From Paramyrothecium sp. XJ0827 (lineage: Eukaryota; Ascomycota; Sordariomycetes; Hypocreales; Stachybotryaceae): a stretch of DNA of 64,000 bases. The stretch's first letter is position 1. Each line of letters begins with the position of its first letter. Below are positions 34,978 through 46,235 of this stretch, in pieces. Where the stretch lies: contig JAJFPB010000009.1 in assembly GCA_020881915.1 (NCBI GenBank), forward strand, positions 1,860,001 through 1,924,000. The letters are read 5' to 3'. The position numbers were made by a program, and so were the translations under genes. The notes under the pieces were generated by a model that saw only the letters and a program-made list of their open reading frames with translations, ran no database searches and was not told the origin of the DNA.

Positions 34978-37197
34978 TTAAGTGTCCTTCAGGATGTCTT
35001 CATACGCCTTGCGGGAAATTGTGAAGGTCGGCGCGTTCGGCATTCCACCCGGGACCCGCGGCAGGACAGAGGCATCAACCACCCGCAGCTTGTCAACGCC
35101 ATGGACTCGGAACTTGGAATCAACACAGGAGCCCTTGTCGCCCTTGGGACCCATGCGGCAGCTAGACGTCGCGTGGTGGCTGAATGCCAAGTCCTTGATG
35201 CCCTGCCTCATGTCGGTATTGGGGTCTGGGTACAGCACCCTGTACGGGATGCCGACTTCGTCGTAGACGCTCAGCGTGAGCTCAATGCCCTCCACAATGG
35301 ACTGCAGATCCTCCTCGGCGCGCTCCGCGAAGTAGTTGAAGTTGATCTCGGGTGCTTCCCGCGGGTCCGTGGAGCGGAGCTTGACCGTACCGGCCGCATT
35401 GCCAGTCTGCATCTTGATGATTTGGCTGTTCCATTGGGTGGGCTCCAGTTGCCTCCGGGAGTATCCGGGATAGAAGCCCGACAGACCCCCATAACCAGCG
35501 GTGCTAAGCCACATGAGATCAGAGTCCTTGTCCCAGCTGACACTGCTCCGCCAGACCATGTTGTAGGTTCCACCACGCTGAGCGTACGGTCCGGTCTGGT
35601 TCCTCTCCCACTCGACGAAACACGGGTCTGTTTCGTTGAAATGGAGATTGCAAGGGAAGACGATGGTATCCAACCAAGGTTCGACCGCCTCAACGTGCAC
35701 CGGCACCTCGTAGTTGTCCTGCATGAAGTTGCCCTTCAAAGCGTTAGCACATAAGCTTGGCCAGGAGACCACCCCGAGAGGCGTCACTTACCACTGCAGG
35801 TAGATCGACAAGGACTGGGATGCCGAGGTCCTCCAGCTCCTCGCGAGGGCCAATGCCGCTTAGCTTGAGAATCTGAGGAGTGTTGAACGTGCCACCCGAC
35901 ACAATGACCTCCTTTCTGGCTCGGACAGTCCTGATCTCTCCAGACTGCGACGTGTTGTATCTTCGATCAGCCGAGTATAATCCTTCTCCAACCATGTACT
36001 CAACCCCGTACGCCTTGGGCTTTTTGCCACGCTTGCATTTTTCCAGGAGAACCTTGGTCGCCAACGAGTGCAGGCTGATGGTCAAAGGATATCCAGTGGC
36101 AACGACCTCGTTGAGGTAATTGGCCACGCCACTTCGGGCTCCTGTGCTGGGGGAAAGAGCTGCAGGGGTGATGAACATAAGAGCGTCCTCATAACGGTCC
36201 TTGTCAATGCTATTGAGGTCACGGCTAAGCAGCTCAGCCATGTGTGCAATGCCTTCAACCTCGATACCTTCAGCCTGGCGAAACATTTCTGCCACGACTC
36301 TTGCAGCGTTTGGAGAGGTCAATCCAGACGTCGCATTGCCCACACTCGACTTTGTGTTGATAGGTTAGCCAACGACCCCGGGCAGTTCAGGCATGATGGG
36401 CTTGTTCTTACATCAATGTACCCATCAAAGCCATGGCCAGGCGTTCCACGGGGGACGTATGTACAGTTTTCGAGGGCGATCAAGTGTCGGCGCATCTCCT
36501 TATGACCCCAAGTCTTGTCACCGGTGAGTTCAGCAATGTAGTCCCACTCGTTATCAGGAGCCCAGGCGAAGTTCATCGCATTGACCTGTGCACTGCCGCC
36601 AAGGGTGGCGCCTCGGGGGTAATAGATGCCCAGACTAGATTCAGAGCACTGCGATTAGTATTCATCTATGAGAAGCAAATTGTACTGTATGCAATTAGAC
36701 ACTTACGGCTCTGCACCGACAGGAGGATCCAGGCCGTAGTAGAGGGATCCATTGGTAGTTCTGTACGTATACCTGGGATCGCGACGGGCTTGGGTCTCAT
36801 TCTGATAGTGCTCAACGTAGAATTGCCATGAGTGTCCGGGTTCCTCGGCAGCACGCGCTGAGCTTGATGCTTGTGAGTCAGGTAGAACAAACGAGGAAGC
36901 AGGCAGATTCCAACGCACAGTAGCTGAAGTAGTTGGAAAAGGTGATCGGACTCGTCGCCACCGGCTTCAATGAGGAAAACGGATTGATTGCTTCGGGCCA
37001 GATTTGCTCTGTATCATGTAGTCAGTAAAGATGCGCTCATAAATCCAGGCATTATTAGCGACCGTGGCAACCTACGCGAGCGAGCCACCACCTGGGCCGG
37101 AGCCCACGATAACATAGTCATACTCGTCAACCGGATTAGCAGCCGCAAGAGAACCAAGAGCCAGGCCGGCCGCAAGGACCGATGAAAGGATAGTCAT
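34978..37197 (-). CDS. Secreted GMC oxidoreductase (glucose-methanol-choline family)
   Basis: Six exons, 37076-37197, 36919-37008, 36707-36862, 36412-36634, 35792-36349 and 34978-35733, joined by introns of 56-72 bp, give 634 residues with all phases agreeing. A signal peptide ([20 protein letters not shown]) precedes the FAD-binding fold [20 protein letters not shown]. The first GMC signature appears as [17 protein letters not shown], and the second as [19 protein letters not shown]. The active-site His is in [12 protein letters not shown], with a second expected in the C-terminal block that ends [19 protein letters not shown] (Asn in place of the usual second His). Such flavoenzymes oxidise sugars, alcohols or aryl alcohols and release H2O2; the exact substrate is unclear. 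Located near an LPMO, it could supply peroxide or electrons, which is speculation. Confidence 0.92.
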
Positions 37198-38174
37198 GAG
37201 TATGATTGAACAGTCGGTCAAGCACCGTGTTGATTGCTTGTCGTGCTATCCTCATTCTTCTCCTCGTGGGCAACAACATCTCTTATATCGTAAATACAAG
37301 CATCCACCGCTCATCTCCACGACATGGGCACTCCTTCCCCCGAAAGGCGATGCTGGTTCTTTACCAGGGGTCCCGACAGTATGGGATTGCGTCCAACTCA
37401 GCGGTCCAACTCAGCGGTCGGAATTAGCGCAAAACCCGCATTGGCCGATGACGAGGCCTGCTCAGTATACCCTGTGGCTATGGTGCAAAACTTCCCACGA
37501 TGTGAGAGATTGCGACGATTGGCATGGCCAAGTCCACAATCCCATAGATTTGGAGGCATCACCTGCAGATAGACGCTTATGCCAAGTGTCCACATCTATT
37601 TCCTTAAACGGATTAATTGTCAACGGCATCGACGCTGCGCCTTCATGGCAAGGGGAGCATGCACTGAGCGAAAGGCAATGCAACCTCGCCCCAGGTCCGG
37701 AAATTATGTTTGAAACCGCTGGTTGCCATTGAATAGGCTACCGATCATTTCAGTGCCGTCGGCGGCTTACCTCCGCTTCGTCAGCAAGTCTGTACACGCA
37801 AGAGATGGGGAGAGGACTGGGCCTCGAGTCGTCTAGGAAAACCTATTGCGTATTGAGGCTGTGCACAATGTGCGCCTTTTCCCCTCTCAAGGACAAAAGT
37901 TGATTGCGAACAGTCAGTTGACTTCAAATTGTCGAAGAAGGGCACTCCCCCAACTTGTCCGCGCTTTATTCTGAAGGGGCTGGTCAATTCATCGTTCTAC
38001 ATGCCAAGGTAATTCGAAAATTCCACGACCCCATAATGTCGGCAATAGAGGCTTGACTTGTCTCATTCTTTCACTGATTTATCTTAATGAATAGAGCAGT
38101 CTAAGGTGGAAGGTGCATGCTATTTTCTTTCTTCCTTCTGAGAAAGGAACCAAAAAGATCAAAAAAAGAAACAC
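37198..38174. other. Intergenic, GMC promoter side
   Basis: About 980 bp without a supported gene. It contains the short direct repeat at 37391-37416. Confidence 0.5.
37391..37416. repeat. 13-bp tandem duplication
   Basis: GTCCAACTCAGCG occurs twice head to tail, immediately followed by GTCGG. A small slippage-type duplication upstream of the GMC gene. Confidence 0.8.
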
Positions 38175-38248
38175 GCTCCCCCGGACAGGCTTGAACTGTC
38201 GACCTCCTGATTAACAGTCAGACGCTCTAGCCAACTGAGCTACAGGGG
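38175..38248 (-). tRNA. tRNA-Asn (GTT)
   Basis: On the minus strand the 74-nt sequence folds as a cloverleaf: acceptor stem TCCCCTG/CGGGGGA, D arm with AGCTCAGTTGG, anticodon stem CTGAC with loop TGTTAAT (anticodon GTT), and T arm with GTTCAAGC. There is no intron, and the discriminator base is G. Confidence 0.95.
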
Positions 38249-38320
38249 AAGAGATGTTTGGTCCGCAGCTAAAGCAGCCCAAGTTCTCTCCACCCGTCTC
38301 CACCCCAAACACAACACCGT

Positions 38321-39346
38321 CTAGGCAATCTTGTACACCAGCTTCTCGGCTCTTACACGGCCCTCCTGCATCGTCTTGAAACCCTCGGGAATGTTTTCGA
38401 GCCCACCAAACTCCCTGATTGGGTTGGGCTGAATCTTCCCATTCGACAGCCAGTCCGGCACCAGCTTCAGATACTTCTCCCACACGGCCTTGTCCTGAGG
38501 CGTGGTTCCACCACAGTTGTCAAACATGCCAACGAAAGGCACCGGGCGCTCGAAAACCGTGTACACGATTGTCGACTCGACCTTGACGTTCAAGGAAGCG
38601 TCAAGCTCCTCCTGCTTGCGAGGCAGGATACACACGATGTGACCACCAGGTGCCAATGCGCGAGCGATCACGGGAGTAGTGTACTCCTCGGAGATGGCGT
38701 CGAAAGCGTGCTTGAGGTTGCCCTCGGTGACGCTACGGATCTGGTCCACCCAGTCGCTGTCGTTGTAGTCGATAGTTACATCAGCACCCAGGCCTTTGAG
38801 GATATCGTGGTTCTTCTTCGAACCGGTGGCCACCACGAACAGCCCGGCGAGCCTGCAGAGCTGGATGGCGTACATGCCTACAGAAGAGGCGCCGCCGTTG
38901 ATCAGGACTGGGATGCGCGAGGTCGCAGGCTGGGCCGGCTCCGGGAGCTGGAGACGCTGGAACAGAACCTGCACCGCGGTAGCGAACGCTAGCGGCACCG
39001 CGGCGGCGGACTGGAAGGAAACGTTGTCGGGAATGGGGAAAACAAGACTGGCCTCTGTGACGAGGTACTCAGCAAAGGCGCCACGGGGAGGGGGAGTCGA
39101 GGCGCCGTAGACGAAGCCCGCCACACGCTGGCCCTCCCGCCATTGGGAGCCGTTGGCGTCGGCCACCGTGCCCGCAAAGTCGCATCCAATGGCGCGGCCT
39201 GGAGGGGTGAAGGTCGCCGCCTTCCAGTCTGTCGGATTTTGGGCAACGTATGCGACCTTGATGAGGATCTCGCCAGCCTCGGCCTTGGGGACGTCAACGT
39301 CCTTGACCTCGACGCTCTGGTTCTCGGCGGTAATAAGGGCTCTCAT
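38321..39346 (-). CDS. MDR-family NADPH-dependent oxidoreductase (zinc-less quinone/enoyl reductase type)
   Basis: A single exon of 341 residues from the ATG at 39346 (MRALITAENQ); an upstream in-frame ATG at 39397 would add 17 residues. The layout is that of the medium-chain dehydrogenase/reductase family: a GroES-like catalytic domain (AYVAQNPTDWKA, IGCDFAGTV), then a Rossmann domain with the cofactor loop INGGASSVGMYAIQL and VVATGSKKNHD, whose basic residues after the strand favour NADPH. The structural Cys cluster and the catalytic zinc ligands of true alcohol dehydrogenases are absent. Fungal relatives include ToxD-like proteins and the stand-alone trans enoyl reductases that work with polyketide synthases, but no such synthase lies in the window. 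It is probably a cytosolic reductase of activated double bonds. Confidence 0.9.
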   Translation of the reverse strand: MRALITAENQSVEVKDVDVPKAEAGEILIKVAYVAQNPTDWKAATFTPPGRAIGCDFAGTVADANGSQWREGQRVAGFVYGASTPPPRGAFAEYLVTEASLVFPIPDNVSFQSAAAVPLAFATAVQVLFQRLQLPEPAQPATSRIPVLINGGASSVGMYAIQLCRLAGLFVVATGSKKNHDILKGLGADVTIDYNDSDWVDQIRSVTEGNLKHAFDAISEEYTTPVIARALAPGGHIVCILPRKQEELDASLNVKVESTIVYTVFERPVPFVGMFDNCGGTTPQDKAVWEKYLKLVPDWLSNGKIQPNPIREFGGLENIPEGFKTMQEGRVRAEKLVYKIA

Positions 39347-39923
39347 CTTGACGCAAGTGTTATGGATGTGGGTTTGATTGGATGGTATGATTGACATTCA
39401 GGCGCTTCTACAAGACAAGAGAACGGCCTTTTATATACACATGACGGCCAAGCCGGCAAGACTCGTCTCGGGAATACCCCTTTCGGCAAAGAACGATCGC
39501 GACGTCATTCTAGCTTCATCCACGACCCTTCCACTCCACGCTGCTCAGGGCATTAATACTGCGGGATCTGAGACCGAAAAAAAGAAGAAAAGCCGAAGAA
39601 ATTGGTGGGTCACAGTGGAGAGATCGCGCAAGTGAAAATTGACAACGCATGGCATGATTGGCCACTAGTATAAAATAGCACCGCCAAGTCCCTGACAGCC
39701 TTACCACGGTTGATTAGTTCCACCTATATCTGTGGTAATGAGCGTCCATTTGTCATCCGGTAGGCTCCGTTGTCGGGACTTGGCCGCCGTGGAGAAGGCC
39801 AAGCTTATGGATGTACAGTACCGAAGCTTCTTGTTCCTTCGCTGTCTTAGCTCGAGAGCCACCATGTTATTGAGGCTTGACGTGGGAGAACTGATTTTAC
39901 TATTATTACCAAATTTGACTGCT
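39347..39923. other. Intergenic
   Basis: 577 bp between the start of the reductase and the stop of the next gene on the same strand. No gene seen. Confidence 0.5.
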
Positions 39924-41117
39924 CTACTGCTGCCTACACATGCCACTCGTGGCATCTTTGGAGGATGCTTTCCCTGAGCCCTGCAGCTTTTCCTTCAACC
40001 AGGGAATCTCAGCTAACGAGTACCTGTACGCGCGGAAGAGGGCGTTTGACTCGCCGGGGAATATCGCCTCAGTTGCCTTGTCCGGGTATGGGGCAAAATG
40101 TGGGTTGATGTACTCCCAGCAGATATACCCATCCTTTGTGACTTCGAACAATCTCCCAAAAGCGCTTTCGCACAGCATCGTGTTGCCGTTGGCCAACCTC
40201 TGGGCACTGCCCATAAAAGGCGTAAAGAAATAGAGCATCTGTGAGCGGTCGCGGTACTCCCAGACAATCTTCTTGGTGGCCCTGTCCACCTCAATGGCGC
40301 GAGTGTACGTGATGGATTCGCCGTTGCGGAAGGCACCGTTGTCGAAGATGAGAATGTTTCCGTTCTCTAGTTCCGTGGCGTTGTGCTGCTGCGCAAGAAC
40401 CTCTGGTCCTAATTTCCAGACAATGTTCCCGGTAGATCTCTCAATGATGATGACGGCTGAGACGGAGCGCAAAGACGCGAGGATGTGTTTGCCGTCCCGC
40501 ATGGGCAGGACCGAGTTGATGAGGGGGTAATGTTCGCGTGTGTAGTGTGGTTGCAGAGGAAACTCGTCTCTAGGTAGTCGCTCCGACACCTTCCACTGCC
40601 ACACGAGCTTGCCCTCTGCGTCGACTTCGTTGATGGTGTCTGCATAGGTGATACCATCAATCTCACTCCCTGGGACGCCTCCAATGACCTTTGCAGAGTC
40701 TTCTGATGACAGAGCCTCGAGACCAGTATATAGGAATCTGCCATCCCCGTAATGATATTGATCATGGTGGCCAAACGGATCAGTGAACTGCCGGACAACT
40801 TTGCCTTCAGGGTCCAGCTCACTCATGACACCACCGCCGTATTTGTTGAAGAAGGGGAAAGGAAAAGGACCTCCATATTGTGTTGTGCGGTCCGTCTTCC
40901 GAAGTGTGTTGACGGCTAGATTTCCATTGGGAAGAATCCTGGCATGTCTGCCGATTCTGCCGGGCAGTTTCCATGAATGCACCTCGTTTCCATCAATATC
41001 GACAAGGTGGGCGACATCGCTGGTCATTGGGCAGAACAATGTATAACCACCAAAGGACTTCTCCTTATCGACACCCGTGAGACCAACGCCTCGTCTCTTC
41101 AACGTGTTTTGTTCCAT
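39924..41117 (-). CDS. Arylsulfotransferase (ASST)-like beta-propeller protein
   Basis: An intronless ORF of 397 residues from the ATG at 41117. The sequence shows repeated beta-propeller-type blades with motifs such as LVDIDGNEVHSW, LDPEGKVVRQF, EVDAEGKLVWQW, STGNIVWKLG and KDGYICWEYINP, each a D-G-x(n)-W pattern. Conserved-looking His residues occur in HHDQYHYG, RHARILPNGN and QQHNATELENGN. This is the pattern of arylsulfate sulfotransferase-like proteins, which in bacteria move sulfate between phenols without PAPS through a catalytic His. I see no signal peptide or membrane anchor, whereas many fungal members have one. The absence of introns, beside multi-intron neighbours, leaves open an origin by transfer from bacteria; this is inference. 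It is transcribed divergently from the MFS transporter. Confidence 0.78.
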   Translation of the reverse strand: MEQNTLKRRGVGLTGVDKEKSFGGYTLFCPMTSDVAHLVDIDGNEVHSWKLPGRIGRHARILPNGNLAVNTLRKTDRTTQYGGPFPFPFFNKYGGGVMSELDPEGKVVRQFTDPFGHHDQYHYGDGRFLYTGLEALSSEDSAKVIGGVPGSEIDGITYADTINEVDAEGKLVWQWKVSERLPRDEFPLQPHYTREHYPLINSVLPMRDGKHILASLRSVSAVIIIERSTGNIVWKLGPEVLAQQHNATELENGNILIFDNGAFRNGESITYTRAIEVDRATKKIVWEYRDRSQMLYFFTPFMGSAQRLANGNTMLCESAFGRLFEVTKDGYICWEYINPHFAPYPDKATEAIFPGESNALFRAYRYSLAEIPWLKEKLQGSGKASSKDATSGMCRQQ

Positions 41118-41675
41118 TTTGTGCACCTCAGAAAGTTCGTGAAGAAGGTAAACAATAGGGTAGGTGAAATGTGATGTGACGGCTCAGTAACTGCTAGTAA
41201 GATTCTAAGAGAGTAAGAGATTCATTGAAATACTTAAGTCGATGTGTTACGAAGTACGCAGCTGTTTCTAGTGTGATTAGACAAAGTAGGATGTTGTAAA
41301 GCATGTTTGGGCGTGCCTACGGCTTCCCGACGGCATCCCGATGGTTTACCGTCGGCATGCCGTAGGCTGATACCGCCGGGCCACGCCAAGCTTCCATCCC
41401 GGCGGCGCCATCGCCTTCTCCACGCTATCTCATAGGTTAGATAGATAAGCACGCCATTATCGCCGACATGGTATCTTCAACATCCCTAGAGTGCTTGGAT
41501 CACCTTATCAGAAAGCTCACCACGACCTGCAAGACGAGGAACTTATAAATTCGGCACCCATCAAGGCCAAAATGTTGATACGGAGCGAGCCAGCCGAAGA
41601 AGCCCAGCGGCAACCTCTACACCATTGGCAAATCTTGTACAATTCTTGACGTGCAACTTCAATTCTTCTGTCGCA
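41118..41675. promoter_or_regulatory. Divergent promoter between ASST-like and MFS genes
   Basis: 558 bp lie between two start codons pointing apart. Its centre holds a strong GC-rich inverted repeat, listed separately. No other gene is present. Confidence 0.55.
41315..41367. repeat. GC-rich imperfect inverted repeat (hairpin) in the divergent promoter
   Basis: Arm 1 (41315-41333, GCCTACGGCTTCCCGACGG) and arm 2 (41349-41367) are reverse complements at 17 of 19 positions, around a 15-nt loop. Just outside, GGCGTG (about 41310) and CACGCC (about 41382) extend the symmetry. It stands out against AT-richer flanks. Confidence 0.75.
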
Positions 41676-43333
41676 ATGGGTTCCTTCTCCGAGAAGAGCC
41701 ACGATGTGCGGCCCCAGACATCAGAACAGGAAGACGGTGTTATACCGGATGAGGCTATCAATGTGCTCGGTTATGATCCCACGCTGAAGATCGAATCTGG
41801 CGAGACCAGGAGGGCGTTGCTCAAGGTTGACTTTTGCATCCTGCCCTTGATTGTGCTCTGCTTTTGTTTCCTTCAATTCGATCGGACCAACATCGGCAAC
41901 GCCTTGACGGATACCTTGCGCCAGGACATCAACGTCGACAACTCTGACATCAACCTCGCGCAGACCCTGTTCACCGTGGGCTTCATCATCACCGAATTGC
42001 CCTTCAACATGATCAGCAAGTACATTGGCCCTGAGCGGTTCCTGCCCATCACCATGTTCCTCTGGGGCATAGCGACGTGGTCGCAGGTCTTCTTGAAGAA
42101 CGCAGCAGGACTATCTGCGGCCCGGTTCTTCATCGGTGCCCTGGAGGGTGGTTACATCCCGGGCTTTGCTCTCTACATCTCCAACTTCTACACAAACCAC
42201 GAGCTGGCCCTGCGATATGCCATATTCTGGTCCTCGAACAGTTTTGCAGGCGCACTTGGCGGCCCTCTGTCAATTGGGTTGCTTTCTCTCCGAGGACGTG
42301 GTGGATTACAAGGATGGCAATGGCTGTTCTTGATTGGTATGTTCCTGATGTCCTGGACGTTTTTTCCCCTCACTAACAAACATGCAGAGGGCGTGTTGAC
42401 CTGCTTTGTTGCCGTAATTGCATACATGTACTTCCCACATAGTCCAGCGAAACCAAAGACGTTCTTTGGCAAGTCCTACAACATCTTCACCGACAGGGAA
42501 GCGTCTATCCTCGTCACCCGCGTCATCCGCAACGATCCCACCAAAGCTCTTCGACAAGGCAAGACAGTGCTGTTGTCTCACATCTTGGAGACGTTTGCCG
42601 ATTGGCGGTTGTACGGACATCTTGTGGCTGCCTTGCTTTCCATGGTCATGATCGCGCCCATGAACACGTACGCGCCGTCAATCATCAAGTCCTTGGGCTT
42701 CACCTCTTTGCAAGCAAACGGCCTCAACTCGGTTGGCAGCATTTGCGCCCTGATATGGTCCGTGTCTCTGGCATTTAGCAGCGACAAGTTCCGCGAGCGT
42801 GGATTCCACATTGCGCTAGGATATCTTTGGGGAGCCATAGGATTGTTGTGGCTTGCCTTGGCACCCAGCAATGTCAGCAAATGGACTCTTTACGGTAAGA
42901 ATACGGATTCCAAGCTTTCATCGAGCGAGTTACTGACAATATACGTCTAGGAGGAGTGGTCTGGACTCAGATGGGCATGGGCTGCGCCCAGGCAATCAGT
43001 GCAGCCTGGCTCGCAACAAAGATGCCAGCCTATCGACGCCCAATAGCTCTTGCTGCTTATGTGATGAGCATCCAGCTTGCCAACTTCCCGGGCAATCAGT
43101 TGTTCCGTACACAGGGTGAGTGAAAAAAGCCCACGAATAGTTGAGCAAGTAACTGACGACTTCTAGATGCACCTCGATACACTCGTGGATTGAGCATCGC
43201 CGCTGGATGTACCATTGCTGCAGCCGTCGTGATCCTCGTCTGGAAGCTTCTGTACCGGCTGTTTGACCATGGCGATTCAGGCGTGGAGGAGGAGTTTGAG
43301 GTTGCCTCTCCTGACAACAGGCAGAGTGATTGA
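41676..43333 (+). CDS. MFS transporter, anion:cation symporter (Dal5/allantoate permease-like)
   Basis: Four exons, 41676-42336, 42388-42894, 42951-43115 and 43167-43333, with introns of 51-56 bp (GTATGT, GTAAGA and GTGAGT donors), give 499 residues. About twelve helices are visible. Family marks include FLQFDRTNIGNAL in the first helix region, LPFNMISKYIGPERFLP, the charged RFFIGALEGGYIPGFALY, the mid-loop after YFPHSPAKPKTFF, and WLALAPSNVSKW. This is the ACS group, which brings in organic anions such as allantoate, nicotinate, pantothenate or similar acids with protons. Substrate cannot be predicted. Sharing a divergent promoter with the ASST-like gene suggests uptake or export of an aryl acid or sulfate ester, which is speculative. 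Confidence 0.93.
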
Positions 43334-43805
43334 TTGTGTACAGCTGTTTTTGTAGCGCCTTGTAAATAGCGGGCTTAGAGGCCCGCTGGTGCCTTGAAGG
43401 CCCATGGGGTGTTTAGCGCACGATGGTAAACCAGTTAGTAGTAATAGCGCGGAATTAATGCTCTGATTTGAAATGTCTTTAATCGGTGACACACTGGCAT
43501 TACGAGATGGATTTGCTTCTCCAATTCTACTGAGTCTGCCAATTGCTTACATAAATGAGGATCAAATAATGCAGAGGAGCGTAAGCTTCTGACAATGATA
43601 GGATATGCGTATAGTTCATTTCCCTATATTCACGGCGCAAAAAGCTATCAATAACTGTGCGCAAAGCTACTTAATTCTCTTATCTAGACCGACGGCCACG
43701 TGATAACTAATCACGACATCTTGCTCTAAATGTCGCAACCTTCAATTGGCCACTGCCATCAAAGTTCAATGCAGCTCTCTTACATAGCAAGACACAATAT
43801 GCAAT
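43334..43805. other. Intergenic
   Basis: 472 bp between the MFS stop and the ATG of the next regulator. No gene seen. Confidence 0.5.
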
Positions 43806-45832
43806 ATGCCCCCCTTACGAAACGGCAGAGCTTCACGAGCTTGTGACCTCTGCCGCAAATACAAAACCCGCTGTTACGAATCGGCCACGTCCAGGGGAAC
43901 CTGTCTGCGCTGCGAGACGCTGTCACAGCCGTGTTCGTTGGAGTCTCTGACCATCAACAGGACTCCTATATCAGAGTCGCAACGTTATGAGAGGTACATC
44001 CCGGTTACACAAGGCGAAGAGCCGACTCGCGAGACTTCTGTAAACGATAGGTAAGCTCAACCACATTTACATCCCACAATAGTCCTCGTGAACGTTGACT
44101 AATTGTTATCCGTATGATTGCTTAGACTAGAACGTTTAGAGCGGACTGTAGGACGCTTGGTAGATCGTCTTGATTCAAGACTTGGGGGCCATGGTGACAA
44201 CTCGAGCCACGAGCCGCGTTCGCCAGCCGTCGAACCGGAATCACCTCCCGACCTAGACCCAGCACCTGTGTTCTTAATCAGAGATGCCGCAACAAATGCT
44301 GGCGTACATTCACCAGAGCAGACTGCTGCTCATCCTAGCATTCAACTAGATGTCATCTCCTCAGGGCTCGTTCCGTTATCGACGGCGCTGTCGTTGCTCC
44401 ATTTGTAAGCGCTAGCACGAGAACATTGAGCGGTGGACTAACCGTGCTCAGGTTTCATCTGCACTATGGCCGATGGGTTAGGTTCCCAGAGGACGCGTCA
44501 GTAGACACTCTTCTGCTTAGTGTACGGAAATCACCCATGCTGCTGTGCAGTATTTTCCTCATCGCAGTGCGGCACACCACGCAGGAGCTATCAGACAGGC
44601 TCGCCCCAAGACTATTCCAGGAATCAAAGCGCCTGGTCACCACATCACTATTGGAAGTGCCTCAAACCATCGAGTTCTTCCAAGCATGCCTTATTCTCAG
44701 CCTCTGGTCTACGACCATTGGCCAGGAGCCATTGAGTATTGACAGCTGGCTACTGACGGGGTACGCGATCCAACAGGCCCTTGCAAGCCCGCATTTTGCC
44801 GAGATCTTACGGCACGGCTCAACCTTTTCCAGCGACCACTTGGCTCTGGACTCGTGGTTCTTGTGGAACCATCTTTGCGTGGCTCACCTGCAGTAAGTGT
44901 TGCGCGTACCATGCTTCGTTACTCAACACCCTCTAACTCGAGTCGCAGGTATTGTGTAGGTACTCGCAGACATGCACTCCTCACCCAGATCCGGATCGAT
45001 CGCTGCGTCGACTTCATCAGATCTAATGAAGCTACCAACTATGAGACTCGAATGGGGGCAGAAATTAGCCTCTATTGGATCATCTACAATAAATGCAACG
45101 GCTCTCACATCAACTTAGGGGAAACGAAACAAGCCTTGCAACAGTGGCAGGCTGAATGGTCGAATCTATTCGGTCAGTATTTTTTCACTAGATATGACCA
45201 AGCACTACTCTAACATTTCCAATGCAGACGAGCCTCGATCGCAATTTCTTCAGATCGGATTCCATTTCGGTCACCTTCTCGCGTACTGCCAATCCCTCAA
45301 ATCACCCCGATCAGTCATGTACAGCTCGGTCCTGAAGGAGATGATTCGGCTTTCCAAAACAATTATTAATCTGGCCATCGACACCGCCGACGACCGCACC
45401 CGCCATCTAACAGACCACATTTATCATATCGTCACCTTCTCAGCTCTTACCTTGTGTCGAATTGTACACACGTATGAGCCGAAACTGCAAGCAGCAAAGT
45501 ACGACGTCGAAGACATAGACACCCTCGTGTTCAAGCTGATAAACTGGTTCCGATCAATCGGTCTACCGTGTCACGTAGCCCATCTTCTTGGAAACATTGT
45601 TTCAGCACAGTTCCATAAGTTTAGGCCCAACTTTCAACCCCCGGCAGCTCCAACGACTTCAGCTTTGCAGGAGGAGAGTGATGTAATCACCACAGCCGAA
45701 GATCTTTTCCAGCCGTCTGACCTCTCGTTCTATCCTAATTTCATCGGCTCAGAGCTGTTTGGGATTGATGCGGGTACCTACGATCTGCCGGATTGGGGCC
45801 CGATGCACTCGGACACCGACACGTCTGTCTAG
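43806..45832 (+). CDS. Zn2Cys6 transcription factor with fungal middle-homology region
   Basis: Five exons, 43806-44050, 44126-44404, 44452-44892, 44949-45172 and 45228-45832, with introns of 47-75 bp, give 597 residues in one frame. The zinc cluster is CDLCRKYKTRC then C-x2-C-x6-C (CLRCETLSQPC), with a longer nine-residue middle spacer. Splicing the first intron creates RLERLERTVGRLVDRLDSRL, a short coiled-coil dimerisation helix, as in Gal4-type activators. The remainder is helical and resembles regulators related to amino-acid or catabolic control, with no specific assignment. It follows the MFS gene in the same direction by about 470 bp, a typical arrangement for a pathway-specific activator and its transporter. 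It is not closely similar to the two UPC2-like regulators in the window. Confidence 0.9.
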
Positions 45833-46235
45833 ATTGTGCTCTATTATGTACACTAAAATGCCAAAATGCTGAGAAATGGACTTAAGCAAGGATGAAAATA
45901 AGAAGGCTATCCTGCCACGATTAAAGCTGTAATCAATGTACTGGAAATGAAGGTCACATTTGCCTGGCAATGAAGGTTAAATATGCCTAGCAAGCACAAC
46001 CAAGAAGCTCCCGTCGCAAGAAGGACAACGACCATTTTTCACTATCTATCATGAGCCGCTAAGGGCTTGAGCTCCATACAACTTTGCCGTTCTGGCTGCT
46101 AGAAGCCATAGTCTCGCTATTGAGAACGAACTAGCTACTGGCAAGGAAACCAAGAATTTGGCATAGCAAAGAAGTGCATGACGTTCAAGAAAGAAGAAGC
46201 AATGTCCTTACTTGCTAAGCTCAAATTAACATATT
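45833..46235. other. Intergenic between convergent genes
   Basis: 403 bp between two stop codons facing each other. No gene seen. Confidence 0.5.

Noticed and set aside
35101..35754. A 217-codon plus-strand ORF.
   Set aside because: It is antisense to the conserved C-terminal exon of the GMC oxidoreductase.
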